A stretch of 64,000 nt of DNA, taken from assembly GCF_016863195.1 (NCBI RefSeq), contig NZ_BOOK01000047.1:37641-101640 (forward strand), read 5' to 3'. The stretch is from Paraplanobispora takensis. GTDB lineage: Bacteria; Actinomycetota; Actinomycetes; Streptosporangiales; Streptosporangiaceae. The position numbers were made by a program, and so were the translations under genes. Of the stretch, positions 61,433 to 64,000 are shown in pieces (the first letter of the stretch is position 1; each line of letters opens with the position of its first letter). The notes under the pieces are model-generated. The model ran no database searches. It saw only the letters and a list, made by a program, of their open reading frames with translations, and was not told the origin of the DNA.

Positions 61433-62301
61433 AGGTGCATCCCTTCATCGAGGCGGAAAAGCAGGGCGGCCACAACGTCAAACGGGCGTGTGAGCTGCTG
61501 GAGGTCTCCCGATCCGCCTTCTATGCCCGCCGTCAGGCCATTGCCGGTCCCCGCGCGGTGCGCGATGCGCACCTGGCCGAGCGCATCGCCGAGGTCCATC
61601 GGCACTCGCGCGGCATCTACGGCGCTCCGCGCATCCACGCGCTCTTGCAGCGGGAAGGCACCGGCTGCGGCCGGCGCCGTGTGGCCCGGCTGATGCGCGC
61701 GGCCGGACTGCAGGGCCGCCACCGGCGCCGCCGACAGCAGACCACCGTCGCCGATCCGCAGGCCGCGCTGCGCCCCGACCTCATCGGCCGGGACTTTCGC
61801 CCGGATGCGGCCGCGCTCGATACCCGCTGGTGCGGCGACATTACTTACCTGCCCACCGAGGAGGGCTGGCTGTATCTGGCCATGGTCATCGACATCGCCT
61901 CCCGTCGGGTGGTGGGCTGGGCCACTGCTGATCATCTGCGCACCGAACTGGTCGCCGACGCCTTGGAAGCGGCCTGCCGGCGGCGCCGCCCCGTCCGAGA
62001 AGTGATCTTCCACTCGGACCGCGGCTGTCAGTACACCAGCGGGGCGTTCGCCGAGCTGGCCGAGCGGCTCGGGGTCCGGCTGTCGGTCGGCCGGACCGGC
62101 CAATGCTGGGACAACGCCCTGGCCGAGTCGTTCTTCGCCACGCTGAAGGGTGAACTGCTCGGTGATCGCCCCTGGCCCAGCCGGGCTGCCGCCCGCAGCG
62201 CGGTCTTCGAGTTCATCGAGGGCTGGTACAACCTGCACCGGCTGCACAGCAGTCTGGGCTACGTTAGCCCTGCCGCCTACGAGGCCGCCTTCGCGGCCTG
62301 A
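61429..62301 (+). CDS. IS3-family transposase OrfB
   Basis: 290 residues. HTH_21 segment (RIAEVHRHSRGIYGAPRIHA) followed by the DDE core: Asp in RWCGDITYLPTEEGWLYLA, Asp in FHSDRGCQYTSGAFAELA, Glu in WDNALAESFFATLKGEL. The C-terminus YNLHRLHSSLGYVSPAAYEA is canonical. The triad is complete. Not closely similar to the 54-kb IS3 copy, so two different IS3 lineages are present. Confidence 0.95.
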   Translation: MKVHPFIEAEKQGGHNVKRACELLEVSRSAFYARRQAIAGPRAVRDAHLAERIAEVHRHSRGIYGAPRIHALLQREGTGCGRRRVARLMRAAGLQGRHRRRRQQTTVADPQAALRPDLIGRDFRPDAAALDTRWCGDITYLPTEEGWLYLAMVIDIASRRVVGWATADHLRTELVADALEAACRRRRPVREVIFHSDRGCQYTSGAFAELAERLGVRLSVGRTGQCWDNALAESFFATLKGELLGDRPWPSRAAARSAVFEFIEGWYNLHRLHSSLGYVSPAAYEAAFAA

Positions 62302-62682
62302 TCACCACACCGAAGGTGTCCGCCAAAGCGGAGCAAGCTCACCGCCGACAGCCCCGGCAAGACCTCAAAGTCGACGGATGTCGTCGACGTCGGCTTCGCC
62401 GACCTGGTGCCACCGGAGCGTGTGGTGCAGCGGGCGGTGTTCGAGGCCGACGATCCGTCGTACGCAGGCACCATGACTATGACCTGGCACCTGGTCGCCG
62501 TCGGTGACGGGACCGAGGTGACCGTCACCGCCACGGACGTGCCACCGGGCATCGACCAAGCAGACCACGAAGCCGGGATCACCTCCTCACTGGCCAACCT
62601 GGCCTCGTACGTCGAAACAGCCGACTGACTCAAGTCGGCTGCGCTAGATCGCTGATGTGAAATTCGGGAATCGGCTGCGGGC

Positions 62683-63981
62683 ATGACGAAGGGCGTCCAT
62701 GGTCGGTGTGTGAAGACAGACTTAGACGCCCTTCTGATCGCACTCTACGTCTATCTGGACGATCACGTGATGCCTTCGCGGGCACGGCCTCGCCGACGGG
62801 GCCGGCCCGCGGTGCTGACCCCGGCCGAGGCGGTGGTCGTGGCGGTGGCCCAGGTCCTGCTGCGCTGCGATCAGGAGCGCTACTGGCTGCGGATCGCAGC
62901 GGCCCGGATCGGTCACCTGTTCCCGCGGCTGCCCTCCCAGGCGGTCTACAACCGGCAGCTGCGCGATCTGGGCCCGCAGATGTCGGCGGCGGCCTTGTGG
63001 ATCGCCCGCCACATCCCCACCTGGCACGAACCGCTGCGGCTGATGGACGGCACCCCGATCCGGTGCGGCGCCTCGCGGGTGACGGTCAACCGGTCCAGCC
63101 TGGGCGAGATCGCCGGATACGGCATGGACAAGTCCCACCACGCCTTCTACTGGGGCGCCAAGCTGATGCCGATCACCACCGCCGACGGCGCGGTGACCGC
63201 CTTCAGCCTGGCCTGCCCCAAGGACCTCGACGAACGCAAGCAAGCCCTGCATGGCTAGGACGGTTTCATTCGGCCCCACTTGATGATCTTCGACGGGGAG
63301 ATGTGACGGCTTGAGTCGGCCCCACCCGGAGACGTTTAAGGACGCCGCGACCAGTTCGGTCTGTGGACTCGGGGACTGCCGTCCCCGAACCCCTGCCGGG
63401 CGAGAGCATCACCCGCCCAGCGGGCGCCGGGGTCAGCACCGCACGAGGCGGGCGACGCCCTCGCATCGGACCACGACGGTGGAGCTCATGAGGGCCTCCA
63501 GACGGTGGTCCCGGGGTGGGGCCACTTCAGGCCGACATCGAGTTCCCGAGATCAACAACGGTGTCCGGTGGGGCCAAGTCGGGCCGTCCGGGTGGGGCCA
63601 GTTCAAGCCGTCATAGCCACCCTGCACCTGCTGCACGTCCAACAGATCGCACCCGGGCCGTGCCCGATCGTGTGTGACAAGGGATTCGCCGGCGCCGGCA
63701 TCGAGAAAGCCGCCGCCGAACCGGGTTACCCGTTGATCCGGCCGGCCCGCGAAGACGAGCCCGCACCCGCCCTGCCCTTTCCCGGCTGGCTACGCCAGCG
63801 CATCGAAGCGATCATCTGGACGCTGAAGAACCAGCTCGGCCTCGAACGCCACAACGCCCGCCACCCCGACGGCCTGTGGGCCCGCATCAGCCAGCGCATC
63901 CTCGCTCTCAATGTCGTCATCTGGCACAACTGGACCATCGGCGCACCCGTGAAACGATCCCTGATCGCCTACGACCACTAA
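62683..63981 (+). pseudogene. IS982-family transposase gene interrupted by a small element
   Basis: The 5' part (62683 or the GTG at 62710 to 63251) encodes KTDLDALLIALYVYLDDHVM, RPAVLTPAEAVVVAVAQVLL and RLMDGTPIRCGASRVTVNRS, typical of the IS982 family. The 3' part (63627-63981) encodes GPCPIVCDKGFAGAGIEKAA and RQRIEAIIWTLKNQLGLERH to the stop at 63981. Deleting 63252-63619 plus one 7-bp repeat restores ERKQALHLLHVQQIAPGPCP in frame, giving about 307 residues. The outer ends of the IS982 element were not identified; the right end may lie beyond the window. Confidence 0.9.
63252..63619 (+). mobile_element. 368-bp non-autonomous (MITE-like) element inside the IS982 gene
   Basis: The ends are inverted repeats: left TGGCTAGGACGGTTTCATTC and right (read inward) TGGCTATGACGGCTTGAACT, both continuing into GGCCCCAC. 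A perfect 7-bp duplication CCCTGCA flanks it (63245-63251, 63620-63626). Five copies of the ggtggggcca / tggccccacc-type word lie inside at about 63271, 63317, 63515, 63567 and 63591. No transposase is encoded. TG...CA ends, multiple subterminal repeats and a long duplication suggest mobilisation by an IS21-type element (inference). Confidence 0.88.
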
Positions 63982-64000
63982 TACTCCAGTGACACTTCGT

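Larger units (their letters stand above)
61061..62341 (+). mobile_element. IS3-family insertion sequence, 1281 bp, with CCG target duplication
   Basis: Both ends are defined. The left end TGGGCTTGATCCGGTTTGAC and the right end (read inward) TGAGCTTGCTCCGCTTTGGC are imperfect inverted repeats of about 27 bp, matching at roughly 20 positions. The 3-bp duplication CCG flanks the element at 61058-61060 and 62342-62344. It contains orfA and orfB with intact motifs and is probably still functional. Confidence 0.92.
60877..62628 (+). pseudogene. SRPBCC/AHSA1-type ligand-binding protein gene split by an IS3 element
   Basis: The 5' part (60877-61060) encodes SRTDRASRVIAASPATVYGA to GGGFRMVLTYLDS; the 3' part (62345-62628) encodes DSPGKTSKSTDVVDVGFADL to SSLANLASYVETAD. 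Removing bases 61061-62344, the IS plus one CCG copy, rejoins them in frame as a 155-residue START-like protein with LTYLDSADSPGKTS across the junction. AHSA1-type domains bind hydrophobic ligands or act as co-regulators. The gene is inactive here but undamaged apart from the insertion, so the event is recent. Confidence 0.93.

Noticed and set aside
61061..62341. Calling the 61-62 kb and 54 kb IS3 elements two copies of one element
   Set aside because: Their transposases differ throughout and their ends are unrelated (TGGGCTTG versus ttcccctc).

Overview
This is high-GC, gene-dense DNA from a filamentous or spore-forming actinomycete. Members of Streptosporangiales (Streptosporangium, Planomonospora or Nonomuraea type) fit best, but that is inference from gene content: a BldG-like STAS protein, a Methyltransf_19 enzyme, an EXLDI protein, DrrAB-type exporters, an NRPS module and many TetR/HxlR regulators. 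No rRNA, tRNA or CRISPR array was seen.

Layout. Positions 1-6.3 kb carry the distal part of a type IV pilus operon: pilM (cut by the window edge), pilN and pilO, then three minor-pilin genes. One of these carries four Ig-like repeats and another carries six QxW-type repeats, enough for two ricin-type beta-trefoils. Positions 6.4-16 kb hold an aldo/keto reductase with its TetR repressor, a GAF-PAS histidine kinase, a sugar ABC importer without its ATPase, an HEXXH protein, a YegP-like protein and a PRC-barrel/DUF2382 stress protein. Positions 16-29 kb hold a GlxA-type AraC regulator facing a beta-propeller gene, moeA, a methyltransferase, an EXLDI-DrrA-DrrB operon behind a strong palindrome, a TetR-MMPL unit, an HxlR/NmrA divergent pair, an ICMT-like enzyme and a sugar O-acetyltransferase. 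Positions 29-34 kb hold an ABC-2 exporter with a large extracytoplasmic domain, divergent from a NarL-type two-component system, with a 27-bp palindrome between them.

Positions 34-45 kb hold DUF732-like small proteins, a membrane GGDEF-EAL protein, an 11-unit TPR protein and a stand-alone C-A-T-TE NRPS. The TE of this NRPS has Cys where Ser is usual and seems to lack the usual His. Positions 45-52 kb are accessory: small secreted proteins, a TetR/AhpD-like pair with duplicated operators, a frameshifted S1-domain gene with eight CTCGCC repeats, lspA and an integrase relic.

From 52 kb to the end the window is a transposon landing zone. It holds an IS3 element abutting a HEAT/LRV gene and a graveyard of IS256, AraC, recombinase and IS701 fragments. 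An otherwise intact SRPBCC gene is split by a second IS3 element with a CCG target duplication. An IS982-type transposase gene is split by a 368-bp non-autonomous element with a 7-bp duplication. In both split genes, removing the insertion and one repeat copy restores the reading frame exactly. Between the relics lie intact genes: a STAS protein with a long C-terminal extension ending in a SEC-C-like motif, an MFS exporter and a Methyltransf_19 methyltransferase divergent around a palindrome.
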